Translations under genes and position numbers: made by a program | Shown: positions 34,904 to 43,209 of the stretch, piece after piece | How the letters are laid out: each line of letters begins with the position of its first letter | Numbering within the stretch: position 1 is the stretch's first letter | From: Candidatus Hydrogenedentota bacterium | GTDB taxonomy: Bacteria > Hydrogenedentota > Hydrogenedentia > Hydrogenedentales > JAEUWI01 | DNA: 64,000 bases | Reading direction: 5' to 3' | Assembly: GCA_019637335.1 (NCBI GenBank) | Contig: JAHBVV010000030.1 | Coordinates: forward strand, 1-64,000 | The notes under the pieces: generated by a model | The model's input: only the letters and a program-made list of their open reading frames with translations | Databases searched by the model: none | What the model was told of the DNA's origin: nothing

Positions 34904-36049
34904 ATGAATACGCACACCATCGGCATTATCATGAACGGCGTCACGGGACGCATGGGCACGAATCAGCACCTGGTGCGTTCCATACTCGCGATCCGCGAAG
35001 AGGGCGGGCTCAAGGTGGGCGACGACACCGTTATCCTGCCCGATCCCGTTCTCGTGGGGCGCAACGCGAACAAGCTCGCTGCACTGGCCGAGTCCTGCGG
35101 CGGGCTCCGCTGGTCGACCGATCTGGCGAGCCTGCTAACGGACGTGAATTATCCCCTCTATTTCGACGCGCAGGTCACCCAGCGGCGTTTTCCCGACGTG
35201 AAGGCGGCGATTGCGGCCGGCAAGCACGTCTATTGCGAGAAGCCGTGTGCGGAAAGCACGGCGCAGGCGCTCGAGCTTTTCCGGCTCGCGGAGGCGGCGG
35301 GCGTGAAGCACGGGGTCGTGCAGGACAAGCTGTGGCTGCCGGGCTTTCTGAAGTTGAAGCACCTGATCGACACGGGGTTCTTCGGGGAGATCCTCTCGGT
35401 GCGCGGCGAGTTCGGCTATTGGGTCTTCACCGGCGAAGACCAGCCCGCGCAGCGCCCCTCGTGGAACTACCGCAAGGAAGATGGCGGCGGAATTATCGTG
35501 GACATGCTCTGCCACTGGCGCTATCTGATCGACAACCTCTTCGGGAACGTAACGAGCGTATCGTGCCTGGGCGCGACACACATCCCCACGCGCTATGACG
35601 AGCAGGGCAAGCCCTACAACTGCACGTCGGACGACGCGGCCTACGCGACGTTTGTGACGGACCGCAACATCGTGTGCCACTTCAACTCCTCGTGGTGCGT
35701 TCGCGTCCGGCGCGACGACCTCGTGACGCTTCAGGTCGATGGCACGAAGGGCTCCGCCGTGGCGGGGCTGCGCGAGTGCGTCACGCAGCACGCGGCGAAT
35801 ACGCCCAAGCCCGTGTGGAACCCGGATATCGCCAACCCGATCGACTTCAACGCGGGGTGGACCCCGGTCCCGACGAACCGCATCTACGACAACGCGTTCA
35901 AGGCGCAGTGGGCGCTGTTCCTGCGGCACCTGGTGCTCGACGAGCCGTTCCCGTGGGGCCTGAAGGAAGGCGCGAAAGGCGTGCAGCTTGCGGAGCTGGG
36001 GCTGAAGAGTTGGGCGGAGCGGCGCTGGCTGGATGTGGAAGCGCTGTAG
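34904..36049 (+). CDS. Gfo/Idh/MocA-family oxidoreductase
   Basis: 381 residues with AGGA before the ATG. The Rossmann domain starts IGIIMNGVTGRMGTNQHLVR, a looser glycine pattern than the usual GxGxxG. The family's EKP motif is at HVYCEKPCAESTAQAL near residue 110, and a C-terminal beta-sheet domain follows (GEFGYWVFTGEDQPAQRPSW, GGGIIVDMLCHWRYLIDNL near 200, with the catalytic-type His). It likely reduces or oxidises a sugar or its keto derivative with NAD(P)H. Lying 37 bp after the GH88 gene and upstream of an SDR, it is probably a step in uronic-acid or related sugar breakdown. Confidence 0.88.
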   Translation: MNTHTIGIIMNGVTGRMGTNQHLVRSILAIREEGGLKVGDDTVILPDPVLVGRNANKLAALAESCGGLRWSTDLASLLTDVNYPLYFDAQVTQRRFPDVKAAIAAGKHVYCEKPCAESTAQALELFRLAEAAGVKHGVVQDKLWLPGFLKLKHLIDTGFFGEILSVRGEFGYWVFTGEDQPAQRPSWNYRKEDGGGIIVDMLCHWRYLIDNLFGNVTSVSCLGATHIPTRYDEQGKPYNCTSDDAAYATFVTDRNIVCHFNSSWCVRVRRDDLVTLQVDGTKGSAVAGLRECVTQHAANTPKPVWNPDIANPIDFNAGWTPVPTNRIYDNAFKAQWALFLRHLVLDEPFPWGLKEGAKGVQLAELGLKSWAERRWLDVEAL

Positions 36050-36079
36050 CGGAAGGGATGGCGGCGGCGCTGGCGCGCT

Positions 36080-36099
36080 CTCAGACAGAAATGTCTGAG
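36080..36099 (+). repeat. Perfect hairpin with GAAA tetraloop
   Basis: CTCAGACA (36080-36087) and TGTCTGAG (36092-36099) enclose GAAA (36088-36091), the stable GNRA loop type. It lies between the oxidoreductase stop (36049) and the SDR start (36143) and has no T-run after it, so it may be a transcript-stability or processing element. Confidence 0.65.
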
Positions 36100-36142
36100 T
36101 CCCTATTCAAGAGTAAGCAGTCTTTCTTAATCGGGTAGGCTC

Positions 36143-36928
36143 ATGAAAAAAGTTGCTCTTATTACCGGCGCAAGCCGCGGGATTGGCCGGGGCATCGCGC
36201 TGACGCTTGCCCGGCACGGATACGACATTGCGGGCGTGGCCACGAACCCGGATCCGGCGGACACGACTTCGGGCCTCTACGAGGTGAAGGCGCGCGTCGA
36301 GGATCTGGGCCAGTCCCTCTGCCCGATCCGCGGGGACGTGGCGAATCTGGACGATCATCCCCGCATCCTGCGGGAGGCGCTGGACGCATTCGGGCAGTTG
36401 GACGTGCTGGTGAACAATGCGGGGGTCTCGTTGGCGAAACGATTCGACATCTTGGAGACGACGCCCGAGAGTTATGATCGCGTGATGGGCATCAACCTGC
36501 GGGGCGCCTTTTTCCTGACGCAGACGGTGGCCAACCACCTGGTGGCGCACCCGAATAAGGGCGCCGCGATCACGCCGGCGATTATTTTCATCACAAGCAT
36601 CTCGGCGACGGCGGCGAGCGTGAACCGGGCCGAGTATTGCATCAGCAAGATGGGCGGGACGATGGCGGCGCAGCTGTATGCGGTCCGGCTCGCGGATCAC
36701 GGGATCAACGTGTTTGAAATTCAGCCGGGCGTCATCCGATCGGACATGACGGCGGGGGTCACGGAGAAGTACGACAGCCTCATTGAAGGAGGTTTACTCC
36801 TTCAGAAGCGCTGGGGCACGCCGGAGGATGTGGGCAAAGCGGTGGCGGCGCTTGCCGAGGGGTATTTTGATTACGCGACGGGGTCGGTGATCGAGGTGGG
36901 CGGCGGCTTTGGCGTGCGGCGGCTGTAG
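36143..36928 (+). CDS. Short-chain dehydrogenase/reductase
   Basis: 261 residues. Classical SDR with cofactor site ALITGASRGIGRGIALTL, DVLVNNAGVSLA near residue 88, catalytic Ser in FITSISATAAS and YCISK near 168 (Tyr and Lys), and IQPGVIRSDMTAG near 195. The glycan context suggests reduction of a keto-sugar or 2-keto-3-deoxy sugar acid intermediate; an annotation as 3-oxoacyl-ACP reductase is possible by similarity but not supported by neighbours. It ends 54 bp from the convergent membrane protein gene. Confidence 0.9.
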   Translation: MKKVALITGASRGIGRGIALTLARHGYDIAGVATNPDPADTTSGLYEVKARVEDLGQSLCPIRGDVANLDDHPRILREALDAFGQLDVLVNNAGVSLAKRFDILETTPESYDRVMGINLRGAFFLTQTVANHLVAHPNKGAAITPAIIFITSISATAASVNRAEYCISKMGGTMAAQLYAVRLADHGINVFEIQPGVIRSDMTAGVTEKYDSLIEGGLLLQKRWGTPEDVGKAVAALAEGYFDYATGSVIEVGGGFGVRRL

Positions 36929-36982
36929 GGCGCGGCGAGCGAGCGGGTGAGGCGGCCTGGTGGGGTGCGGGCCTGCGCCGGA

Positions 36983-39226
36983 TCAGGCAGGACGCCCAGC
37001 CTCCCGGGGTATTGGGGGCAGGAGCGCGAGGGCGATGAGGAAGGCGGCGGCCAAAGTGAGGGGAAAGTGGTAGCGGGAGGCCTGGGAGATGGCGGCGAGG
37101 GCAATGGTGGCGGTGTTCACGAGAAAGGGTATATAGACGATGAGCCAGGCGGAGTTTCGGGTGCGAAGGGCGAGAACTGCGCACGCGATCAGGATGAGAT
37201 AGAGGGGCAGGGCGGGCCGCCAGAAGAGCCATTGCCTGCCGGGGGCGGCGGTCCAGGCGAGGGCGGCTTCGAGTTGGTCCGGGATGTCGAGGAAAACCTG
37301 GAAGTTGGAGAGCCCGAGACCGTTGCGCGTTATGCCGAGGAAGTAGGTCTCCATGGGCACACTGGTGGTCCACGGAATACTGAGGTAGGCGCTTCGGTCC
37401 CAGAAGTACCGGGCCGCGGTGAGGGGGTTGCGTGCGACCAGCGACAGGTAATACCGGTCGAGTTGGCCGCGTAGCGATTTTGCCTCGGCGCGGTGGTAAA
37501 CGCCATTTAGGAAGGGCATCGTGGTGGCGGCGACGCGGCGCTTGTCGTAGGCCCAGCGGTCTTCAAGGTCGCGGACACGGGCCAGGAACTCGTACTCCGC
37601 ATTGGACATGGGGACGTCGCGATCGAGCAGGATGGCGGTGTGCGCGGCGAGGAGGTCGTGAAGGCCGCCGTCGGTTTCGGCGATGGGGATGCGGTTGAGG
37701 ACGGCGACGCGCGCGAGCATGACGGTGGAGAGCATGACCGCAATGCAGATCAGGAGGCGGCGCCACTGCCGGTGCAGGAAAAGGGCGAGGAAAGGGAGCG
37801 TGCCGGCGGCCATGAGGGGGCCATTGTGGCGGAAGAGTGTGGCGGCGCCGAAGGCGAAGCCGAGCAGGGCCCAGGGCATCCATCGCGCGCGCCCGCCGCG
37901 GAGCGCGATCCAGGCGATACAGAGGCATCCGGCGAACATGCAGAGGGCGTAGGGCGTGTCCTTGATGAGCGCGATTATGCTGGTGAGGTTTTTCGGGGAG
38001 CAGGTCATGAGGGCCCAGGCGGCGAGCACGGCGGCGCGCGGGACCCCGGCCTGCCAGAGGAGGTTGGCGGCGAACGCGACGAGGCCGGCGCCGATGAACA
38101 CCTGCGGCAACGCGACGGCGTCGGGGGAATCCCAGAGGTGGCGCGCGAGCCACATGAGCCAGGCGTAGAAGGGCGGGTGCTGCGGCTCAAACTGGAAGGT
38201 GGCGGACTGTTCCCACTGCTGGAGCGAATCGACGTTCAGCGTGCCGGGGTAGAAGGCCACGAGAAAGATAAACCAGACCAGGAAGGTCCCGCCCCAGAGC
38301 GCGGCGAGTCGGCGCCACGGGTAGGGGCCGGCCAGGTAATCGTGCTCCGTGCCCCGCGCGAGGGCGGCGAGCAGCTGGGGTCCGGATCGGTACAGCGCGC
38401 GGCCGGCGAATCCAAGCGCGACAAGCAGCGCAAAGATCACGGGAAACCAGTGCGCGGCGCGCGTCCCGGGGTAAGACGCGTCCGGCAGGGCGAGGCCGCC
38501 GGGCACGATATCCGGCTCCCAGGAACGCGTCACCAGTCCCACGGGCGCGCGGGGCGGTCCATCCGGGGTGAGGAAGGTATGGGGTGCGGGGCCGTTCACC
38601 ACGAGGCGGCGGACATCCAGGGGCCCGCCATCGGGCGCCACGAATTGCAGGCTTGCGAGTGCGCGCGCGGGGATGCGTCCGCCGTAGCGTTGGAGGCGTT
38701 CCAGGGGCGCGAGCGGCGCGACCACCCTTCCGCGCCCCTCGGATTTGAGATCCAGGGTGCGGGACTCCCCGGATCCGTCGCGCACGAGCGCCGAGCCGGA
38801 CATCAGGTCGGTTTCGAAGGAGAGGTAGGCGCGCGGCCCGATGCCCCAGCCGGAGAGGGCCAGGGTGGCGGGGCGCGCGGCGCCGGTGAGATAGAAGAAG
38901 GTGTGCACGGCGGCCCAGGCCTCGGGCGGGTCCAGCGCGACGGAATCGGGCGAGGCCATGGCGATTACCTGAAAGCCGCCGTCGAGTTCGCCGCCCGGTG
39001 GGGCGGTGACATCGGCGGCAAAACGGTGCGGCGCGTAGGCGGCATCAATGGCCTCCAGTGCGACCTCCCCCCCCTCCCACCGCGCGACGAGCCCCCCGCC
39101 ATCGCGGGGGGCGATGTCGATACTGAGCTCAACCTGTACGGCGCGGGAAATCACCATGCTTGCAAAGGCCGCAAGTATGCCTGAAATAGCGACGATTCGC
39201 CCCGTTTTGCGACCGTTCTTATTCAC
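36983..39226 (-). CDS. GT-C-like membrane glycosyltransferase with N-terminal beta domain
   Basis: 747 residues from GTG 39226. After one N-terminal membrane helix come about 210 soluble residues rich in beta strands, then about ten transmembrane segments from near residue 265. The motif FYPGTLNVDSLQQWEQ near 330 (acidic residue at the membrane face), HPPFYAWLMWLARHLWD and ALIKDTPYALCMFAGCLCIAW resemble the DUF6020 and GT39-like GT-C families. It probably transfers a sugar from a polyprenyl donor in the periplasm. It is the last gene of the minus-strand glycan block. The function is inferred from fold and location only. Confidence 0.7.
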   Translation of the reverse strand: MNKNGRKTGRIVAISGILAAFASMVISRAVQVELSIDIAPRDGGGLVARWEGGEVALEAIDAAYAPHRFAADVTAPPGGELDGGFQVIAMASPDSVALDPPEAWAAVHTFFYLTGAARPATLALSGWGIGPRAYLSFETDLMSGSALVRDGSGESRTLDLKSEGRGRVVAPLAPLERLQRYGGRIPARALASLQFVAPDGGPLDVRRLVVNGPAPHTFLTPDGPPRAPVGLVTRSWEPDIVPGGLALPDASYPGTRAAHWFPVIFALLVALGFAGRALYRSGPQLLAALARGTEHDYLAGPYPWRRLAALWGGTFLVWFIFLVAFYPGTLNVDSLQQWEQSATFQFEPQHPPFYAWLMWLARHLWDSPDAVALPQVFIGAGLVAFAANLLWQAGVPRAAVLAAWALMTCSPKNLTSIIALIKDTPYALCMFAGCLCIAWIALRGGRARWMPWALLGFAFGAATLFRHNGPLMAAGTLPFLALFLHRQWRRLLICIAVMLSTVMLARVAVLNRIPIAETDGGLHDLLAAHTAILLDRDVPMSNAEYEFLARVRDLEDRWAYDKRRVAATTMPFLNGVYHRAEAKSLRGQLDRYYLSLVARNPLTAARYFWDRSAYLSIPWTTSVPMETYFLGITRNGLGLSNFQVFLDIPDQLEAALAWTAAPGRQWLFWRPALPLYLILIACAVLALRTRNSAWLIVYIPFLVNTATIALAAISQASRYHFPLTLAAAFLIALALLPPIPREAGRPA

Positions 39227-39276
39227 AAGTGGTCCCTGCTGCGCGCTCCCGCTGCCGAAGCATTATCGAGACTTCA

Positions 39277-40278
39277 CTACGAGTCACTTCGACGTCTAAT
39301 CCAGGCGCAAAGGCCTCGGTAAATCGGTACGGCCAGGGCATTGGTCAAGTTTAAGGCCACAAGCGCCGCAACGACGATAAGGCGGCTGGCGATCGCGTAC
39401 TGAAACGCGGCCGGAGCATCCGCGCCAAAGGCGGATAGTGTAGCTACCCACCCCCACTCTATCACGCCCAATGCTCCGGGTACGAATCCCAGGACTAGGG
39501 CGCAGGTGACCAGGGCGTAGCAGTACAGCATGACGTCCAGCCCGATATCGAGACCCACCGACCACGCGACGAGCCAGGCGCGCAGCACGAGGTTGAGGAA
39601 TCGGGCGGCGGACAGGGCGTAGATCGCCGCGAGCGCGCGGGGTTCGTAGAGGCGGGCGAAACTGCCGCCGCCTCCGCCCGCCGGGGGGAGCAGGCGCGCC
39701 AGAACGGAAAGCGCCCGCGCGGCGCGTGGCAACATGGCTCCGCCCAATGCGGCGAACGCGATGCCCCCGGCAATGAGCAGGGCGAGCGAGGTTAGCGCGG
39801 CCCCGGCGCCGCCAATCTTTCCGAGGAAGTAGAGGAGCGCGGGTGGCAGTACAACCAGGGGAACGAGAATATCGAATGCCTGGTCGTGGAGGGCGCCGGC
39901 GGCGGCACGGCGGACCGGCACCCGGTGGTGAATGCGTAATGCGATACTTCGGCCGGCCATTACGGCGATCTGCACGGGCAGCACTTGCGCGAACAACGCG
40001 ATAAGGGCCGTGTAGTGGTAGTAACCCAGGCCGAGATCCGCGCCGACAGCAGTGAGGCGCGTGACAAAACGCCACTTCCATGCGGTCAGCAGACAGTGGA
40101 GCGCGGTGGTGGCGAAAACGAGTACGAGCCCCCAGGGCTTAAGGGGGCGGAGGGTCTCCAACATTTCGGACCAGGGCACGGGCGAATGGTGGAAGAAGAA
40201 CGCAAGCAAGACGGCGCCCAGCACGATCCCCGCCAGCGTGAATGCCGCCGAAGCCCGGCCGGGCGCGGGCCTACGCAT
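39277..40278 (-). CDS. LPG synthase TM-like (UPF0104/AglD family) membrane protein
   Basis: 333 residues from ATG 40278; the longer frame to 40356 overlaps the sulfotransferase gene. About eight hydrophobic helices with the family signature: a Lys/Trp pair WKWRFVTRL near residue 60, YYHYTALIALFAQVLPVQIA near 75 and a glycine-rich VLGFVPGALGVIEWGWVA near 270. The lysyl-transfer domain of MprF is missing, so it is the membrane half only, a flippase-like protein frequent in glycan clusters. It overlaps the upstream sulfotransferase gene by 8 nt, which supports cotranscription. Confidence 0.8.
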   Translation of the reverse strand: MRRPAPGRASAAFTLAGIVLGAVLLAFFFHHSPVPWSEMLETLRPLKPWGLVLVFATTALHCLLTAWKWRFVTRLTAVGADLGLGYYHYTALIALFAQVLPVQIAVMAGRSIALRIHHRVPVRRAAAGALHDQAFDILVPLVVLPPALLYFLGKIGGAGAALTSLALLIAGGIAFAALGGAMLPRAARALSVLARLLPPAGGGGGSFARLYEPRALAAIYALSAARFLNLVLRAWLVAWSVGLDIGLDVMLYCYALVTCALVLGFVPGALGVIEWGWVATLSAFGADAPAAFQYAIASRLIVVAALVALNLTNALAVPIYRGLCAWIRRRSDS

Positions 40279-41110
40279 ACCACGCCTCCGGCAAAGTGCG
40301 ATCCAGCAATTGCTCCAGATCGGCAAGTCCCGCCCGCAACTCCCGTACGAGATCATCGGGCAGGCGCGCTGGCGGCATCGCCACCGAATGCGCCCCCGGC
40401 GCGTACAGCACGCGGTTTATCAGGCGGTTGTGCTTGAGCCACCCAACCGCGTTCGCCAGGCCGGCCCGCCGCGCCGCCTGGGCCGCCCGGTAGACCAGCT
40501 GGGCCAGCGGTTCATGGCGGGCGGTGCGTGTCGGGTTCACGCGTTGAAATGTGCTCGGAGCGACAAACTCGGGGTCGACTTCAAGAAAAGTATACACCGA
40601 TTTCGCAAAGGCGAGCGGGTCCGCGCGCAAGTCGTCGTAGAACAGCACCCGAATCTGCTCCCGTGGGAATCGGTCAAAAAACGCTTTCAGATTTCCGTAG
40701 TAATCCACCCGATGTATGGTGTCGGGTCGGGCGCAAAATTCCGCCAACGACACATCGGGTCCGATATGGGTCGTCCGGGAATACTGATAGTTCGACAACA
40801 CGTACTCCCGGGGATCCCGCAAGCAGCAGATCAACTTCACCGCCGGGATCGCACCCGCGATCCGCCCGGCCACGAGAGGCGATTCGTAGTAATCGTGCGA
40901 GAGCTCCCCCACCGCCCGCGCGCCCGCCGCGCCGTCGAAAAATCCCCGGTACCAGTCGAGGCCCTTGTCGTAATGGCGGTCGAAGAAATAGATGTCTTTT
41001 GCCGCGGGCACGAAGATCTGCGGGTGTTCCCGCAGTATTTGGTAGAGCCAGGTCGAACCCGCCCGGGCGACCCCGATATACAGGAAGTTCGGAAGCCTTC
41101 CATGGCCCAT
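40271..41110 (-). CDS. Sulfotransferase
   Basis: 279 residues from ATG 41110; the track-like extension to 41317 is not needed, as the PAPS-binding loop begins at once: PNFLYIGVARAGSTWLYQIL (5'-phosphosulfate loop), then AKDIYFFDRHYDKG, and VKLICCLRDPREYVLSNYQY (3'-phosphate site, with Arg and the Ser). It would move sulfate from PAPS to a carbohydrate or lipid. Located with glycosyltransferases, so the product is probably a sulfated glycan or glycolipid. The MTase gene ends 5 nt upstream. The sulfatase-like gene at 28150 could act on such groups, though it lacks the standard motif. Confidence 0.88.
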   Translation of the reverse strand: MGHGRLPNFLYIGVARAGSTWLYQILREHPQIFVPAAKDIYFFDRHYDKGLDWYRGFFDGAAGARAVGELSHDYYESPLVAGRIAGAIPAVKLICCLRDPREYVLSNYQYSRTTHIGPDVSLAEFCARPDTIHRVDYYGNLKAFFDRFPREQIRVLFYDDLRADPLAFAKSVYTFLEVDPEFVAPSTFQRVNPTRTARHEPLAQLVYRAAQAARRAGLANAVGWLKHNRLINRVLYAPGAHSVAMPPARLPDDLVRELRAGLADLEQLLDRTLPEAWYA

Positions 41111-41115
41111 GATCG

Positions 41116-42036
41116 TCACGCCTCCCGCTTCCGCGCCACGCAAACCAGCTGATCGCCGAGGCCAGTAATCCCGAGGAACACATTGGCCGCGCGTATTCCC
41201 GCCAGGGCGAGCGGCCCGGTCAGGCGCCGGTACCAGTGGAGATATCCTTCGCGATGCGCCACGCGGGCATCCGCGGGAACTTCGCCACGCGCGCTTCGCG
41301 GCAGGTAGCGGAGCCAATCTTTCAGATAGAGGTCACAGGTGGAGACCCATACCAACTCGAATCCCAATTGCGCCAGCATGCGCGCCAGTGAACGCCGGCT
41401 AAAATACGACAGGTGCTCGGGGGGAATCACGACGCCCGCGGACGCCCCAAAACAGCGTAGCGAAAGGCCCGCCACGTTGGGAACCGTGATAAGGAGACAT
41501 CCACCCGGACGCAGGGCATTCCGGATGTAGGCCAGCAACGCGGCCGGGTCGCGGTCGTGCTCCAGCACATCCAGGAGCGCGGCCGCCGCGTAGGTATTGG
41601 CAGGCAGCGAAACATCGGACCAGGCGCCGCGGTGAATCGTCGCGCTCGACGCCTTCTCCGCCAGTGCGGCCGCCGTATCCGAGATCTCGATTCCCGTTAC
41701 CGGGCCCCAGCCGGCGCGCTCCGCGACCTGAATAAACTGGCCAGCGCCACAGCCCACGTCCAGCAGCGGGCCGGGGCCGATCCGTTTCTCCGCCCGCCCC
41801 AGCATCGATTCCCAGAGCCCGATTTTGTGAACGGGCTCCACCTCCCAGGAACAGCAGGAGCTGAGCCCGGACGCCAGCGCACCGTAGTACTTCGACAATG
41901 CGCCGCCGGTTGGCGCGGGATACACGAAGCCGAATTGACAGGGGCCGCACCAGTAGAGCGTGTACCCCACTTTCTCCAGCCACATTTTGCAGTTTCCACC
42001 GTGGCAGACCGGGCATGAGGGTCCGGGGCCGCTCAT
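41116..42036 (-). CDS. Class I SAM methyltransferase with N-terminal zinc ribbon
   Basis: 306 residues. The first 35 residues hold a CxxC...CxxC ribbon (CPVCHGGNCKMW; LYWCGPCQFGF). The methyltransferase fold follows: LLDVGCGAGQFIQVAERAG near residue 93, VTGIEISDTAAALAEK, LLDVLEHDRDPAALL near 155 and GGCLLITVPNVAGL near 178. Such zinc-ribbon methyltransferases are common in polysaccharide and lipid-glycan clusters; the acceptor here is probably a sugar. Its start overlaps the GT4 stop by 4 nt. Confidence 0.88.
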   Translation of the reverse strand: MSGPGPSCPVCHGGNCKMWLEKVGYTLYWCGPCQFGFVYPAPTGGALSKYYGALASGLSSCCSWEVEPVHKIGLWESMLGRAEKRIGPGPLLDVGCGAGQFIQVAERAGWGPVTGIEISDTAAALAEKASSATIHRGAWSDVSLPANTYAAAALLDVLEHDRDPAALLAYIRNALRPGGCLLITVPNVAGLSLRCFGASAGVVIPPEHLSYFSRRSLARMLAQLGFELVWVSTCDLYLKDWLRYLPRSARGEVPADARVAHREGYLHWYRRLTGPLALAGIRAANVFLGITGLGDQLVCVARKREA

Positions 42037-43208
42037 CCGCGCGCCTCCCCCGCCACCCGCGTGTAAACGGCTTCATAGGCTTCCGCCGCCCGTGGAAAGT
42101 CGTACTGGCGCGCCCAGGCACGCCCCCGATCCTGTTCCGCGGCGTAGCGGCCCTCCGGAAGATCGAGAAAATGCTGAATCGCCTCGGCCAGTTCTTCTGG
42201 ACTGTCCGCGCAAACCGCGCCGCAGCCCGATTCCCGAACGAGGTTGCGCGCGGCATTGTTGGGGGTGTCGATGGTAATTGGAACGGCGCCCGCCGCCGCC
42301 GCTTCAATGACGACAATACCGAATCCCTCGCGACGCGAAGGCAGCACCAGCAGGCGGGCGGCCTTCATGACGGCGATGACGTCATCATGGCAATCCAGGA
42401 ACCCCGAAAATGTTACCGTCTCGCTCAGCCCAAGTTGCACCACGAGTGCTTCCAGGCGCGGGCGCTCCGGCCCGTCGCCCACGATGCGGCAGCGCAATCC
42501 GGGCCGATGCGCCGCCGCGAACGCAACAGCCTCGATCAGCAAATCCGCGCCCTTTGACTTGATTAGACGCCCGACAAACAAGACGTCGTACGATTCCCGG
42601 CCCGGTTGCGCGGACTGAATGGCGGGCCAGTCTAGCCACGGCGTGATGGTCGTCAGCCGCGCGGCGTCCACCCCCGCACGGGAAAGGGCCTCCGAGGTCT
42701 GTGGCGAAATGGAGACGATGTGCCGGGGCAGGCGCATGGCGTAGCGCTCCACGGCGCTGGCAACGCGCGCTTTGATCTCGGATCCCAGGTATTCCCGCCA
42801 GTGATCCCGCCCCCAGCACTCCAGCCATGTGGATACCAGCGCGGCCCCCGAAGCGCGGCATTGAAGGTGGGCCGCATAAAGGGGAAAGTAGGGAATGGAC
42901 ATACAGTCCACCACGTCAAACGGGCCCAGTTGCCGGAGGGCGCTGCAGGCCGAGCGCGCGAAGCGGAGCGCCTGGCGCACGCCGCGCGCGTCCCCGGCCT
43001 GGAGCGTGCCGGCCGCATCGGGCACGCAAATACCGTGAATCCGGACGCGGGGCGCGACCTCAATGACTTCCGGCCCGTCCCACATTTTCAAGCCGAGCAC
43101 ACTTACATCGTGGCGCTGCCCCAGATACCGCGCCAAGTCGTGAAAGAGCTTTTCGCCGCCCCCCACGGAGTACGGGTAGACGCCATCGTAGACCAACGCA
43201 ATACGCAC
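42033..43208 (-). CDS. GT4 family glycosyltransferase
   Basis: 391 residues from GTG 43208, 1 nt after the GT2 stop; an ATG at 43232 would overlap that gene. GT-B fold with the N-terminal RIALVYDGVYPYSVGGGEKL (glycine-rich loop), FVGRLIKSKGADLLIEAVAF near residue 215 and the retaining EX7E-like region VLPSRREGFGIVVIEAAAAG near 300. It adds a sugar from a nucleotide-sugar donor during assembly of the surface glycan of this block. Specificity cannot be read. Confidence 0.88.
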   Translation of the reverse strand: MRIALVYDGVYPYSVGGGEKLFHDLARYLGQRHDVSVLGLKMWDGPEVIEVAPRVRIHGICVPDAAGTLQAGDARGVRQALRFARSACSALRQLGPFDVVDCMSIPYFPLYAAHLQCRASGAALVSTWLECWGRDHWREYLGSEIKARVASAVERYAMRLPRHIVSISPQTSEALSRAGVDAARLTTITPWLDWPAIQSAQPGRESYDVLFVGRLIKSKGADLLIEAVAFAAAHRPGLRCRIVGDGPERPRLEALVVQLGLSETVTFSGFLDCHDDVIAVMKAARLLVLPSRREGFGIVVIEAAAAGAVPITIDTPNNAARNLVRESGCGAVCADSPEELAEAIQHFLDLPEGRYAAEQDRGRAWARQYDFPRAAEAYEAVYTRVAGEARG

Positions 43209-43209
43209 C

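Noticed and set aside
37640-39184. 514-codon open frame on the plus strand
   Set aside because: Opposite the GT-C membrane gene; the product is almost entirely Gly, Glu and Arg.
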